The position numbers and the translations under genes are program-made. From Gibbsiella quercinecans (GTDB lineage: Bacteria > Pseudomonadota > Gammaproteobacteria > Enterobacterales > Enterobacteriaceae): a stretch of 64,000 bases of DNA. The stretch is from the NCBI RefSeq assembly GCF_002291425.1, contig NZ_CP014136.1, forward strand, positions 930,001-994,000, read 5' to 3'. Below are positions 27,374-37,187 of this stretch, in pieces (the first letter of the stretch is position 1; each line of letters begins with the position of its first letter). The notes below the pieces were generated by a model. That model had not been told where the DNA came from and did not search any database. It saw only the letters and a list, made by a program, of their open reading frames with translations.

Positions 27374-29221
27374 TTATTTTGGTTCTAACTTTTCCCTAGT
27401 CACTAAATTTACCCAATACGAACCAGGAAGCCCACCAGAAGAAAGATAAATATCATCATGCTCTGAAAGTATAACCTTACCTACATATTTATCTGAGTTA
27501 TTTAAAATAGATGTCATGCTTCTTATACTATTTTCAGAGTATTTAAAATCGCACTCTATATTGATATTATTATTCATGCTCCATGAAATATTTGGTATGA
27601 TGTTATTATCACTATCAATACTTACCTTCCTCTCCCCCTGTTCGATACAATTATTTATATTCAATTCTTTATCTATTTTATCAATACGCGCAAACTTATC
27701 TAACACTCTTGTTGTTGTATTATTTATTGAAATTCTATCTATGTTTTTTATAATAAACGCCGTCCGAACGTTAAGATACTTATCGCCAAAAGAAGTAACT
27801 TCTCCGCCAGCTCCTTTACCAATGACAAATCCATCATCATTACCATTGCACTCATGAATACAGTTATTACTATAGATAGTTGATGACCTTGTTGTAGCCA
27901 AAACGACAGCCCTACCAAATCCTTTTGTATATAGTCCATTCAGTCGGGCCATTCTAGGCCCATTTAAATACACCGCTACATTTTTTTTAGAACCTTCATT
28001 AATCATATTACCGCTCAGAGAAAAATCATGATCTCCGGTCCTTGTCGCAATAGCAAAACCGAATCCTTCTGATTTAGACTCCATTAGAATGGAACTACTT
28101 ATATCCAATCCACTATTAAAGTTTAGAAGTGCTATCGCAGCTCGAACAGGGCTCCATGCAGCACCATTTTTATTATCAGAGTTAGATGTGAAACTAATGC
28201 AATTCTTAATAATTATATTTTTAGATTGTGTATAGGACTCCCCCCACCACGTAGCCCCGCCCATGGATACATTACCAATTGAAACACCATTAGTTATATT
28301 TTCAAAAGCAAAGTGACGTCGGAAACTTCCCTTTGCTAAATTGTTAGTCAATATAATATCTTTACGATCAAAATCACGTCTTTTCCTTGCGTTAGGTAAT
28401 CCCTCAGCATGAAATGCAATGCGGGCATCCTCACCATCCTTACAAAAAGCGTGATTCCCAGTAATTATAGTACCTGATCCCCAAATAGTAACTGCATCGC
28501 CTCTATCTTCGCCAAACGAAGATTGTAGGTTGCTCATACCATCACCAGCACCAAGACATTCTAAAAACCAATTATTGACAATTTTCGTGCCATAAGCAGC
28601 AAACTTAGCAGAAGCAATAATAGACTGCAACATGCGGTAGAAGTATGAATTTTCAACCTCACAAAAATTAGCTTGAATTGAAATTCCACCTTGCCTCCCA
28701 CCCCGTTGTTGTTTCAATAAGAGAGGATTATCTAAAATAACATTTTGTATCTTTGTATAATCTGCATCCAATTCAAAAATAAACTTATCTTGCATACCTG
28801 GTAAAGCAGTAATAATTCCGCCATTTTTTCCAGATATGATCTGATTAGATAAATTTAGTTTTATTGTTTGAGCCACACTTATTGGTGTATCAATTACCAA
28901 ATATTTTTTATCTTCAACCAACTGCTGAAATAATGGATAATTATCACTATTCTCGCCTGACGCAATATCATTTCTTATTTTTGCCCATGATGTTGTTGCA
29001 CTATCAAACGCGATACCTGGGGGTTGTCCATCCAGATACACATCTTTTGAAGCTTTCCCTTTATCTTGACTTGGCGATACAGATGCGTATGAACGACGTA
29101 TTCCTCCATAACCTAGAGCTCCCGCTCCAAATAGCGCTGCTGAAGTAAAGAATTTACTTAATATCTCCCTGCGGGACAATGCAACTAGATTTTTGTTCGA
29201 TATTACTTTATTTATTTTCAT
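27374..29221 (-). CDS. Tat-exported right-handed beta-helix protein, WcaM-like role
   Basis: 615 residues from ATG at 29221 (GGA 7 bases upstream; an earlier ATG at 29242 lacks a ribosome site). Residues 16-21 are SRREIL followed by a hydrophobic FFTSAALFGAGALGYGG, a twin-arginine signal; mature protein would be periplasmic. The body has repeating short strands with Asn/Gly-rich turns (for example IIITGN, IIIKNC, VSIGNVS), typical of parallel beta-helix pectate-lyase-like folds. E. coli WcaM, in the colanic acid locus, also combines a Tat signal with a beta-helix. A lyase or glycan-modifying role is possible; no catalytic residues can be assigned. Confidence 0.8.
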   Translation of the reverse strand: MKINKVISNKNLVALSRREILSKFFTSAALFGAGALGYGGIRRSYASVSPSQDKGKASKDVYLDGQPPGIAFDSATTSWAKIRNDIASGENSDNYPLFQQLVEDKKYLVIDTPISVAQTIKLNLSNQIISGKNGGIITALPGMQDKFIFELDADYTKIQNVILDNPLLLKQQRGGRQGGISIQANFCEVENSYFYRMLQSIIASAKFAAYGTKIVNNWFLECLGAGDGMSNLQSSFGEDRGDAVTIWGSGTIITGNHAFCKDGEDARIAFHAEGLPNARKRRDFDRKDIILTNNLAKGSFRRHFAFENITNGVSIGNVSMGGATWWGESYTQSKNIIIKNCISFTSNSDNKNGAAWSPVRAAIALLNFNSGLDISSSILMESKSEGFGFAIATRTGDHDFSLSGNMINEGSKKNVAVYLNGPRMARLNGLYTKGFGRAVVLATTRSSTIYSNNCIHECNGNDDGFVIGKGAGGEVTSFGDKYLNVRTAFIIKNIDRISINNTTTRVLDKFARIDKIDKELNINNCIEQGERKVSIDSDNNIIPNISWSMNNNINIECDFKYSENSIRSMTSILNNSDKYVGKVILSEHDDIYLSSGGLPGSYWVNLVTREKLEPK

Positions 29222-29306
29222 CTTAAATTCCAATAAACTCATAATAAAGGGTTAAATGACGTGCATCCATAATGAAGCAAGGGGAACAATTAATATAGTG
29301 GTATAA

Positions 29307-30332
29307 CTAAACTGACCGGCGTTGCTGTTTATTAATATAAATATTAATTTTATTTGTTATCGGAACTTCTAAAAAGCGATAACAAAGCCAGCCAACAACT
29401 ATTGCAGAAAAGATAAGAATTGAGGAAAATAAAAACGAGTAATTAGTAATCGAAAACTTGTTAAGTATAATAGCTATAGGACTAAGAACAAAACCATGAG
29501 ATAAATATAATGAATATGATGAATTACCTAGCATTTCAAGGAAAGAAAAAACTTTTTGTGTATGCTGACTTATAAAAAACTTTTCTAATCCGACAAACCC
29601 AATGAATAACATACACATGGGAATTCCCGCATAAAAACTACGACCAAAATAATTATTTATTACACCATATAAATTCTGGTAGAGCAGAGATAGCAAACTA
29701 ATTAGAATAAGAAATAAATATATCCCTTTAGATAGTTTCTTGCACCTCAAAATATAAAATGAAATAACACCTAACAAAAACTCAAAAAGAAGATTATTAG
29801 TAATAAACTTAATAAACTCGTTATCTGGCTTTACTGTATTACCTATAGTCATCATGCACAATATTAGACTACCGACAATAAATAGATTGTATTTTTTTGG
29901 GAAGAATAGAGCCAATCCGAAAATAAAATAAAACCAAAATTCATAACTTAATGTCCAACCATTCGAAACAAGGTAACGGTCGCCATTAGGTATTAATGAA
30001 AACGAGGCCCATATACTAGTAACCCCTCCGGAACTATTAACTAGCCCAGGTTTGATTAAATATATAAACAACGCAGCAAACGACATAAGCCAGTACAGAG
30101 GTAATATGCGTCTAATACGTGAAAACATAAACCCGGTAAATGCTATATTTTTATTATATGTTGTATAGCACATAATAAAACCAGAAATAATGAAAAACAA
30201 ATCCACACCAAAATATCCAATATGAAAACTGGATAATGAACCTACTTGATACTGTTCTCCTTTTATTTCCGCATGGTAAATAACAACCATCAATGCAGCT
30301 ATTCCTCTTAAATATTGCACAGAATAGATCAT
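29307..30332 (-). CDS. Acyltransferase family 3 membrane protein
   Basis: 341 residues with about 10 membrane segments. The start SVQYLRGIAALMVVIYHAEI and the FGVDLFFIISGFIM stretch are hallmarks of the acyltransferase-3 family (PF01757), including the conserved His in helix 1. In glycan clusters such proteins O-acetylate repeat units at the periplasmic or cytoplasmic face. Located between the beta-helix protein and a GT2, in the same direction. Target sugar unknown. Confidence 0.9.
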   Translation of the reverse strand: MIYSVQYLRGIAALMVVIYHAEIKGEQYQVGSLSSFHIGYFGVDLFFIISGFIMCYTTYNKNIAFTGFMFSRIRRILPLYWLMSFAALFIYLIKPGLVNSSGGVTSIWASFSLIPNGDRYLVSNGWTLSYEFWFYFIFGLALFFPKKYNLFIVGSLILCMMTIGNTVKPDNEFIKFITNNLLFEFLLGVISFYILRCKKLSKGIYLFLILISLLSLLYQNLYGVINNYFGRSFYAGIPMCMLFIGFVGLEKFFISQHTQKVFSFLEMLGNSSYSLYLSHGFVLSPIAIILNKFSITNYSFLFSSILIFSAIVVGWLCYRFLEVPITNKINIYINKQQRRSV

Positions 30333-30417
30333 TTTAAACTCATCTAAGTTATTCCAATTAAAAAACAGCTCATTGATATGAGCATGGAGAATATTTAATC
30401 AAACGGTTAATCTGCTT

Positions 30418-31257
30418 TTAACAGCGTGGATGCTTCCCAGAAATATAGCAAGAGAGAAACAAAATAATAAATTTAAAATCAAACCTAATGGATAGTTTGA
30501 TAATTTGTTTTATTATAGCAAAAAATGATATATATTCCGGATAATGTTTCGCCGTAAGCGCTATATCATATAATCGTTCAATTCTCCTAAATGCTGAATA
30601 CTTACTTTTATTTTCAACTCGGGATAGGGAATGGAAGAGAACCCCAGCACATAAAATATCTATAGGTATGTTTTTCCTTCTCAATCTCCTGATACGAAGG
30701 AAAAACGATGTATCAATTCCATAAAGGGCAAAACGCTCATCAAAAACATGATGAAATTCTTTTATCATCATTTTAACAACGCGGGCGCTGATAGAAAGTC
30801 CAGAACTGATAGACATAACATTTAGTTCTGAAACAATTTTTCCCACCATAACAGTATTATTATTCTCACATGGATAATAGTATTTATCATCACTTATAGA
30901 TAATATCCTAGGAATGAGCAAATCATATTTTTTACAGTTCCCTAATGCCCTCATATACTCTTCTGTAATTTCCGAGTCATCATCAAAAATCACATATACA
31001 TCTGAATTATTATTTTCAATAAATTCATTATACAGTTTACTTAACGGTTTATTATCAATGTGATTTATTAATTTAATACTACCACTCTTTCCTTTCAATT
31101 TTAAATATACATCTCCTTCTCCCCTGATAACATCAGGTCCGTTATTTATAATAGTTAAGTCAACATTACTAACATCAAAATTTAACAATGTTGTTAACGT
31201 CTTAGCCTCATCGATTTGCTTATTATATAGAACAACTAACATAGAAATAGGATTCAT
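30418..31257 (-). CDS. Glycosyltransferase family 2
   Basis: 279 residues from ATG at 31257 (an in-frame ATG at 31269 has its AGG abutting the codon, too close to act). GT-A fold features: ISMLVVLYNK at the start and the metal-binding VIFDDDSE (Asp-Asp-Asp). The overall layout resembles rhamnosyltransferase-like GT2 proteins, which would use dTDP-L-rhamnose made by the rfbBACD genes downstream. Donor and linkage are inferred only. Confidence 0.87.
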   Translation of the reverse strand: MNPISMLVVLYNKQIDEAKTLTTLLNFDVSNVDLTIINNGPDVIRGEGDVYLKLKGKSGSIKLINHIDNKPLSKLYNEFIENNNSDVYVIFDDDSEITEEYMRALGNCKKYDLLIPRILSISDDKYYYPCENNNTVMVGKIVSELNVMSISSGLSISARVVKMMIKEFHHVFDERFALYGIDTSFFLRIRRLRRKNIPIDILCAGVLFHSLSRVENKSKYSAFRRIERLYDIALTAKHYPEYISFFAIIKQIIKLSIRFDFKFIILFLSCYISGKHPRC

Positions 31258-31344
31258 GACAATTTGCATCCTAATTTATTTTATAAAAAAAAAGCATAAT
31301 AGAGAATCGCACTCTCATAACAATTATGATAATAAATTCGATTG

Positions 31345-32436
31345 TTATTTAAAGATCACCTTATCATATATTTCATGTGTCTTTTTTATCATATTCTCCG
31401 AGGTAAAGTTATCTCTAAAATAATTATTACCCATAATCCCCATATCTATTAGATTATATTCATTTAGTCCTGATAATATTTTTAATAGAGAACTAACATT
31501 TCCACATTCAAAAAGAAAACCGGTTTTTTTATCAAGAACAACTTCAGGTAGTGAAGTCGAATTACTTGCAATGATAGGTAATGCATAACTCATAGCCTCC
31601 AATGGAACCATCGCAAATCCCTCCCATCGGCTAGGCACAACAACAATATCCGCACATCGAAAATACTTATCCATATCGTCAGAAGATAACCACCCAGTGT
31701 ATGTGGCATTAACTAAGCGATCAACATTTCCACTATTGTGCACAGATCCACCAATGATGGTAAAAGTAAATGCATCAGGACTTAGTTTCCTTGCTGCCTC
31801 GATCAAAATATCATATCCTTTTTGGTAATCGAATCGCCCGACAAAAAGAACATGGATTTTTTTATTATCTTTATCTTTCTTTTTATCTATTGCTGAAATA
31901 TCTTTGATAGATACTCCATTATGCACTATTTTTAGTTTTTCCTTATTCAGTCCATAGCTAACGCCCTCATCATATTCATATTTGCTTACACAGATAACAA
32001 CATTAGTTATTTTCATAAACAATTTTTCAATGAAAACATAAACTACCTTTTTATATTTACTGGTTTCCATCATAAAACTAAATGCATGAGGACAATAAAT
32101 AACCTTGGTCCTAAAAAGGGGGAACAATAACATCAAACAAAACCGACAAATAACCCCTGCAAATGAGCTATGCAGATGGACTATATCTGGTCTGAATCTC
32201 AAAACCAGGCATATAAAATTTTTCGCAAAGGATATAAGTGACTTGATACTACGACCGTTACGTGGCCATTGAACTATATTATTAGAATCTAAAACCTCAA
32301 CTTCATCGATTTGTTCATCCGGTATAAGTACTCTTACATCATAACGTTCTGCGTTACGCTCTTGCTCAAGGACCAGCTGTTTTAATACGGTGGCCACACC
32401 ACCTTTAATAGTTTCAGCTGCATGTAATATCTTCAT
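31345..32436 (-). CDS. Glycosyltransferase family 4
   Basis: 363 residues, GT-B fold. The N-terminal KILHAAETIKGGVATVLKQL matches the glycine-rich acceptor-side loop of GT4 enzymes, and the C-terminal half has VGRFDYQKGYDILIEAA and SRWEGFAMVPLEAMSYALPIIAS with the conserved E-x7-E. Its ATG lies directly before the wzy stop (wzy ends at 32437), so the two genes are coupled. Builds the repeat unit on the cytoplasmic face; donor unknown. Confidence 0.92.
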   Translation of the reverse strand: MKILHAAETIKGGVATVLKQLVLEQERNAERYDVRVLIPDEQIDEVEVLDSNNIVQWPRNGRSIKSLISFAKNFICLVLRFRPDIVHLHSSFAGVICRFCLMLLFPLFRTKVIYCPHAFSFMMETSKYKKVVYVFIEKLFMKITNVVICVSKYEYDEGVSYGLNKEKLKIVHNGVSIKDISAIDKKKDKDNKKIHVLFVGRFDYQKGYDILIEAARKLSPDAFTFTIIGGSVHNSGNVDRLVNATYTGWLSSDDMDKYFRCADIVVVPSRWEGFAMVPLEAMSYALPIIASNSTSLPEVVLDKKTGFLFECGNVSSLLKILSGLNEYNLIDMGIMGNNYFRDNFTSENMIKKTHEIYDKVIFK

Positions 32437-33525
32437 TCACCCCCCTTTCCGCTGACAAGATAAATACGTATAAAACATTATTGGATAAAAAGGTGCCAAA
32501 TGTCTTACATAGCTGCCATAATCCGGCTCAAATATGCTTTGTACAACCGTAAATGAAATAACTAAAAGAGACAAAATCAACTGCAATGAATTATTATCAC
32601 TGCGCAATAAAACACCAATGTTCTGCCAAATTCGATAAAACATTAGTATTATAAATCCGGATATCAATAAGTAATATGGTGAGAATAATAATATTAAAGG
32701 AAAAGGAATATAAAAACTAATCCATGTAATTGTTACATTAATCCATCCTAATATAGGATTACCTGTCCCCACCCATGGAGTTATTATAGTGTTATAGCCA
32801 GAATTGTTATTATCTAATCGGCCCTCATTCACTGACGTTCTAAAAAAATCAACTTCCATTCCTAGACCATACTGGAATGCTATAGCAAGAAAAAGCAAAG
32901 ATAAAAGGCAAACAATAAAAATTGATTTTGACTTTTTAACAAATCTACTTGCTATAAACAACCCCATAAATTCCAACAAAAATAAGAACCAATAAGTTCG
33001 AAAATAACATGCATATACTAATGCAGCGACAGTCCATAATGTAAATCCGATTTTCTTATTATAAAAAGCTATTAATAACGGTGACATAACTAAGAATACA
33101 ATAAAATCTTTAGAAAGCCATGTCATGTTAATAATAGAAACAAAACAGAAAAACAAAAAAACAGCCGCATCAGCAATATTTAGGTGTCCGCCTCTTACTT
33201 TCGATAACATGAATAGATAAGTAATCATTATTAGCAAAGATGATACTAACGAAAATAATATAGACTGCGGTTCCACACCCAATAGCCGATAGAAATAAGC
33301 TGTACTACCGTAAGAATTTCCGATGCTGAATTGATGAGTATACTTCATCATCTCACCAATCGTGACTTGATCAAAAAAGAAATAGGCCGGCATTATTTTT
33401 TCTTTAAACATAGAAAAACAAACCATAGCCATTATTATTAGAATAAAAATGATCAGACTCGAATAAGCATCAAGATGAACGTATCTATTCTTTTTTATAC
33501 CAATTTTAATTGAAATAAACTTCAT
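32437..33525 (-). CDS. wzy: Probable O-unit/repeat-unit polymerase Wzy
   Basis: 362 residues, about 10-11 membrane segments with a large periplasmic loop (residues about 220-265). Sequence similarity among Wzy proteins is poor, so the call rests on topology, size, AT-rich composition and position between glycosyltransferases in a cluster with wzx, wza, wzb and wzc but no other polymerase candidate. Resembles EpsG-like polymerases in layout. It would join repeat units on undecaprenyl pyrophosphate at the periplasmic face. Confidence 0.75.
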   Translation of the reverse strand: MKFISIKIGIKKNRYVHLDAYSSLIIFILIIMAMVCFSMFKEKIMPAYFFFDQVTIGEMMKYTHQFSIGNSYGSTAYFYRLLGVEPQSILFSLVSSLLIMITYLFMLSKVRGGHLNIADAAVFLFFCFVSIINMTWLSKDFIVFLVMSPLLIAFYNKKIGFTLWTVAALVYACYFRTYWFLFLLEFMGLFIASRFVKKSKSIFIVCLLSLLFLAIAFQYGLGMEVDFFRTSVNEGRLDNNNSGYNTIITPWVGTGNPILGWINVTITWISFYIPFPLILLFSPYYLLISGFIILMFYRIWQNIGVLLRSDNNSLQLILSLLVISFTVVQSIFEPDYGSYVRHLAPFYPIMFYTYLSCQRKGG

Positions 33526-33549
33526 CTATAGCCTCTAGTGGATTACAAC

Positions 33550-34476
33550 TTATAATTTAGATAAGCCATTAGTTTTAAATTTATTTACAACAATAAGAAA
33601 CAGTTTTGATAATCGTTCAGACATCATAGAATTAAAATGTTTATATTTTATTTTCCCTGTAAATAAAAACTTAAAATAAATCATCATTCCATTTATTTTT
33701 TTTCCGGAGCTAATAATATAAGTATCAGCTATTGTCTTGGCATAGAAACCATAATATATATGCTCTGGCACTCTAGTTTTAATAGTCTCTAACCAATATA
33801 ATGACTTATCAAGTTTAGAGTCTTTAGAGATTCTATTACCTACATCAGAATCATCATAAATTGTTAACGGTTCATCGAAATATATAAAGTTAGCTCCATT
33901 TTCCTCCAGGCGCAACGCAAAATCCCAATCCTGGTGCTTTCTCAAACTTGCACTAAATAATGATTTTTTTGCAATATTAGCGTCACATAATAACGTGCTT
34001 GTTTGAAAGTCATTGCCAAGAAGAATATACTCCATAATAGAGTCATATCCTTTATATGGTTTATTTCTTCGGACATAATCACCTTCAGGTCTTCTATTGA
34101 TTTTTGCAGTCATACAAACCTGATTTTGATTATCTATTTTATTTTCCAAAAAGAACTTCAACTGTAGTTCTAACTTTCTAGAATGCCATTCATCATCAGA
34201 GTCTAGAAAGGCAATATATTCTCCACGACTTTGCTCTATCCCTATATTACGAGGTTTTGTGCCGCCACTATTTTCTACTAATGGAATAAACTTCAATCGC
34301 GAATCTTTAATATTTGCAATAACTTTTTCAGTTCCATCCAATGATCCATCATCGACAACAAGAACCTCAATATTTTTGTATGATTGAGCTAAAACACTAT
34401 TGACTGTTTTTAAAATAATACTGGCACGATTAAACGTAGGGATTACAACACTAATCAAAGCATCTTTATCATTCAT
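33550..34476 (-). CDS. Glycosyltransferase family 2
   Basis: 308 residues. Classic GT-A start SVVIPTFNRASIILKTVNSVLAQSY, nucleotide/metal motifs VVDDGSLDGT and FLDSDDEW, and the RKHQDWDFALR acceptor-side segment. First gene after the wza-wzb-wzc block, separated from wzc by a long hairpin (34505-34539). Probably adds one of the sugars of the repeat unit; donor not determinable. Confidence 0.92.
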   Translation of the reverse strand: MNDKDALISVVIPTFNRASIILKTVNSVLAQSYKNIEVLVVDDGSLDGTEKVIANIKDSRLKFIPLVENSGGTKPRNIGIEQSRGEYIAFLDSDDEWHSRKLELQLKFFLENKIDNQNQVCMTAKINRRPEGDYVRRNKPYKGYDSIMEYILLGNDFQTSTLLCDANIAKKSLFSASLRKHQDWDFALRLEENGANFIYFDEPLTIYDDSDVGNRISKDSKLDKSLYWLETIKTRVPEHIYYGFYAKTIADTYIISSGKKINGMMIYFKFLFTGKIKYKHFNSMMSERLSKLFLIVVNKFKTNGLSKL

Positions 34477-34504
34477 TCAAAGAATCCTTATGCAAAAATT
34501 ATAT

Positions 34505-34539
34505 TTGAACACAGTCAGATAAAATCCGACTGTGTTCAA
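34505..34539 (-). terminator. 16-bp hairpin between wzc and the first glycosyltransferase gene
   Basis: The arms at 34505-34520 and 34524-34539 pair over 16 positions (one G-U) around a 3-base loop. No U-run follows immediately. A stem-loop at the same place, after wzc, is known from E. coli group 1 capsule clusters, where it limits transcription into the downstream genes. Here it begins about 10 bases past the wzc stop. Confidence 0.6.
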
Positions 34540-34548
34540 TAATATTAA

Positions 34549-36714
34549 TTATTCAGTCTTGGATTCATAACTATATTGGTAGTATCCATATCCATAGTAC
34601 CCAGCGGCCTTCTTGACAACTAGATTTAAAATAGCGCCTTTGACATCAATGCCATTCTGCTCAAAACGCCTAATACTAACCTCAACTTCCTTCAAGGTAG
34701 TTTTTTCAAATCCGGCAACCAACATAGAAGTCCCGGCATGTCGACCAATTACTGCAGCGTCAGTAACTGCCAATATAGGCGGTGTATCAATAACAACAAT
34801 ATCATATCGTGATTGCAATTCATTTAATAAATGCGTAAACCTATCACTCATTAACAGTTCTGACGGATTAGGTGGAACCCTTCCTCTAGAAATTACATCC
34901 ATACTACTAATACCACTATCTGAAATAATTTCATCAATACTAGCCTGATTTGATAAGTACTCAGAAAGCCCCTTTTCGTTTTCAATACCGAAAAGTTCAT
35001 GCGCGTAGCCTTTACGCATATCACAGTCGATAAATATTACTTTATTATTTGCTTGAGCTATTACAGCGGATAAGTTTGTACTTACAAACGTTTTACCGAT
35101 TCCAGGGCTAGTACCTGAGATCATCAATATATTATTTTTCGCATCAAGCATAGCAAAATGCAAACTAGTTCGCAGACTACGTATAGCTTCCATTGCTAAA
35201 TCTACTGGATTTATGTTAGCCAAAAGCCTAGGGCCTGCAGTTAGTTGCTTAGCCTTGTGTGAAGTTGCTTTTCTATCATTTTCCAACTGCCAATCAGATA
35301 ATGGAACACTTGCATAGACATTAATCCCACTCTTCTCAAGTTGCTCAGGGCTCTCAATCCCTCGATGCAGAATGGTTTTAATTAAAACATAAAGTATCGA
35401 GAAAATCCCACCTAATACAAATGAAATAAATATTATGACCACTGTTTTAGGCTGAACGGGTTTATTCGCAACCATTGCTTGGTCTACAATACGAACATTA
35501 CCAACAGTACTTGCCTTATTAATACTTAATTCTTGCTGCTTATTCAGCAACTGCATATAGATTTCTTGTCCTGAATCAACATCCCGTTTCAGTCTAATAA
35601 TCTCTTGTTGTGTTTTAGGTAATTCACTGACCCTTTTATTAAGTTTATCCCTTTCTAATTCCAGCGTCTTACGCTGCTCAAGCAAAGTTCTATATGATGG
35701 GTGCTCCTTTGTATAAAGCTTTGATATTTCCGCTTCTTTGAAAGTAAGCTCATTCAATTGTGATTCTACATTTACTATAGTATCGAGCATTGATTTTGCT
35801 TCAAGTGAAAGGTCAACTGAATCATTTTCCTTTCTAAATAAATTAAGCTTATTTTCTGCTTCATCAAGCTTTTCACGAACTAAAGGTAGTTGTTCCTTTA
35901 CAAAACCTAGACTTTTTTCCGCTTCTTCTGATTTTCTTTCTACATTTTGTAATAAATAATTATTTACAATACTAGCCAGAACGCGTTGTGTATTTATAGG
36001 ATCTTCACCGGTTAAAGTAAGAGATAAAACTCCAGTGTCTTTTCCTTTATCTTCTACCGTTAAGTTCCTTTGCAAGCTCCTAATTGTATCTAGAAACGAT
36101 GTTTTCTTAAGTAAGAATGTTGTCCCTGGTTCAGCATCAGTATCACTAACCAGAATACTTACCCCATTTTTTTCAGAAAAAACACCAACTTTCCCATTAA
36201 TGAGCTCATCACCATCATACGATAATATATATGAATTATTCTCATTAATAGTTAACTCCATCTCTTGTCCTAGCATTACCGGAGGTACAGCTAACCTCGA
36301 TACTGCTACCTCAGGCGTTTTATTCTTTATTAAACGAGCCCACCCTTTACCAAAAACAGGAAAATATTTTGGCTCAATAGAGTTTTCCAAATCCAACTCA
36401 TTAATAGTTTTACCAATAATCATTCTAGACTGAATGAGCTCAATCTCTGCAGTCGACGATGGCGTATTATTAGGGGCGAAACTAGCAATATCATTCAGTA
36501 TTGAACTACCGACATCCTTTTCGACCTGTACCAAAGCATCTGCTTGATATACTGGTGTTGAAAACATCGTATAGATTATTCCTATTGCAGTAAACAATAC
36601 TGTAATAGCAATAATCAGCCAGCGGTTATCAAGAATTGAACCATACAGTTGAGCAATGTCAATCTCATCATTCGTATCTGTATCCTTAGATACTGAATTA
36701 ATTTTTTTATCCAC
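34549..36714 (-). CDS. wzc: Polysaccharide co-polymerase and tyrosine autokinase Wzc
   Basis: 721 residues. N-terminal chain-length (Wzz-type) domain, membrane helices at about 33-52 and 423-446 with a periplasmic coiled-coil region between (about 255-400), then a cytoplasmic BY-kinase: Walker A GTSPGIGKT (534-542), Walker A' FIDCDMRK (561-568), Walker B VIDTPP (641-646). The C-terminal tail has seven tyrosines between 706 and 716, the autophosphorylation cluster removed by Wzb. Works with Wza to polymerise and export the glycan. All motifs intact. Confidence 0.96.
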   Translation of the reverse strand: MDKKINSVSKDTDTNDEIDIAQLYGSILDNRWLIIAITVLFTAIGIIYTMFSTPVYQADALVQVEKDVGSSILNDIASFAPNNTPSSTAEIELIQSRMIIGKTINELDLENSIEPKYFPVFGKGWARLIKNKTPEVAVSRLAVPPVMLGQEMELTINENNSYILSYDGDELINGKVGVFSEKNGVSILVSDTDAEPGTTFLLKKTSFLDTIRSLQRNLTVEDKGKDTGVLSLTLTGEDPINTQRVLASIVNNYLLQNVERKSEEAEKSLGFVKEQLPLVREKLDEAENKLNLFRKENDSVDLSLEAKSMLDTIVNVESQLNELTFKEAEISKLYTKEHPSYRTLLEQRKTLELERDKLNKRVSELPKTQQEIIRLKRDVDSGQEIYMQLLNKQQELSINKASTVGNVRIVDQAMVANKPVQPKTVVIIFISFVLGGIFSILYVLIKTILHRGIESPEQLEKSGINVYASVPLSDWQLENDRKATSHKAKQLTAGPRLLANINPVDLAMEAIRSLRTSLHFAMLDAKNNILMISGTSPGIGKTFVSTNLSAVIAQANNKVIFIDCDMRKGYAHELFGIENEKGLSEYLSNQASIDEIISDSGISSMDVISRGRVPPNPSELLMSDRFTHLLNELQSRYDIVVIDTPPILAVTDAAVIGRHAGTSMLVAGFEKTTLKEVEVSIRRFEQNGIDVKGAILNLVVKKAAGYYGYGYYQYSYESKTE

Positions 36715-36728
36715 TATATTTTACCCGG

Positions 36729-37163
36729 TTATGTTCTATTTAACGCGCCAACCCATTTTTGGGCAGAATCATCCAGTAACTTATATACATGTTCAAAAGA
36801 TTCCAAACTTTGCTTATAAGGATCTGGTATTTCTTTCTGAATCCAATGACCATAGAGCATAGTTTTACCCCGAACTTCAGGTGCAAGCTTTGTTATTGCA
36901 TCAATGTGCTTTCTTTCCATAACAAGAATCAAGTCGTATTCCCGACACATATCCGCAGTTAGCATTTTTGCCCTATGCTCTGTAAGCGATATGCCACTCT
37001 TATTAGCCACATATTTCGCTTTTTCATCAGCACATTGGCCTACTAGGGCTCCTAATCCAGCAGAGCTTATCCTCATTTTTGGAATATATAATTTTAACAA
37101 TCCTTCTCCTATAGGAGAACGGCAAATATTGCCTACACAAATTACTAAAATAGAACTAAACAT
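36729..37163 (-). CDS. wzb: Low-molecular-weight protein-tyrosine phosphatase Wzb
   Basis: 144 residues. Catalytic loop CVGNICRSP (Cys9, Arg15) and the general-acid Asp114 in IPDPYK are present. Dephosphorylates the Wzc tyrosine cluster, so that the kinase cycles during high-molecular-weight export. Sits between wza and wzc with 14 bases to wzc, the standard order. Confidence 0.96.
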   Translation of the reverse strand: MFSSILVICVGNICRSPIGEGLLKLYIPKMRISSAGLGALVGQCADEKAKYVANKSGISLTEHRAKMLTADMCREYDLILVMERKHIDAITKLAPEVRGKTMLYGHWIQKEIPDPYKQSLESFEHVYKLLDDSAQKWVGALNRT

Positions 37164-37187
37164 AACTATATTATCCTCTTCAACCTA

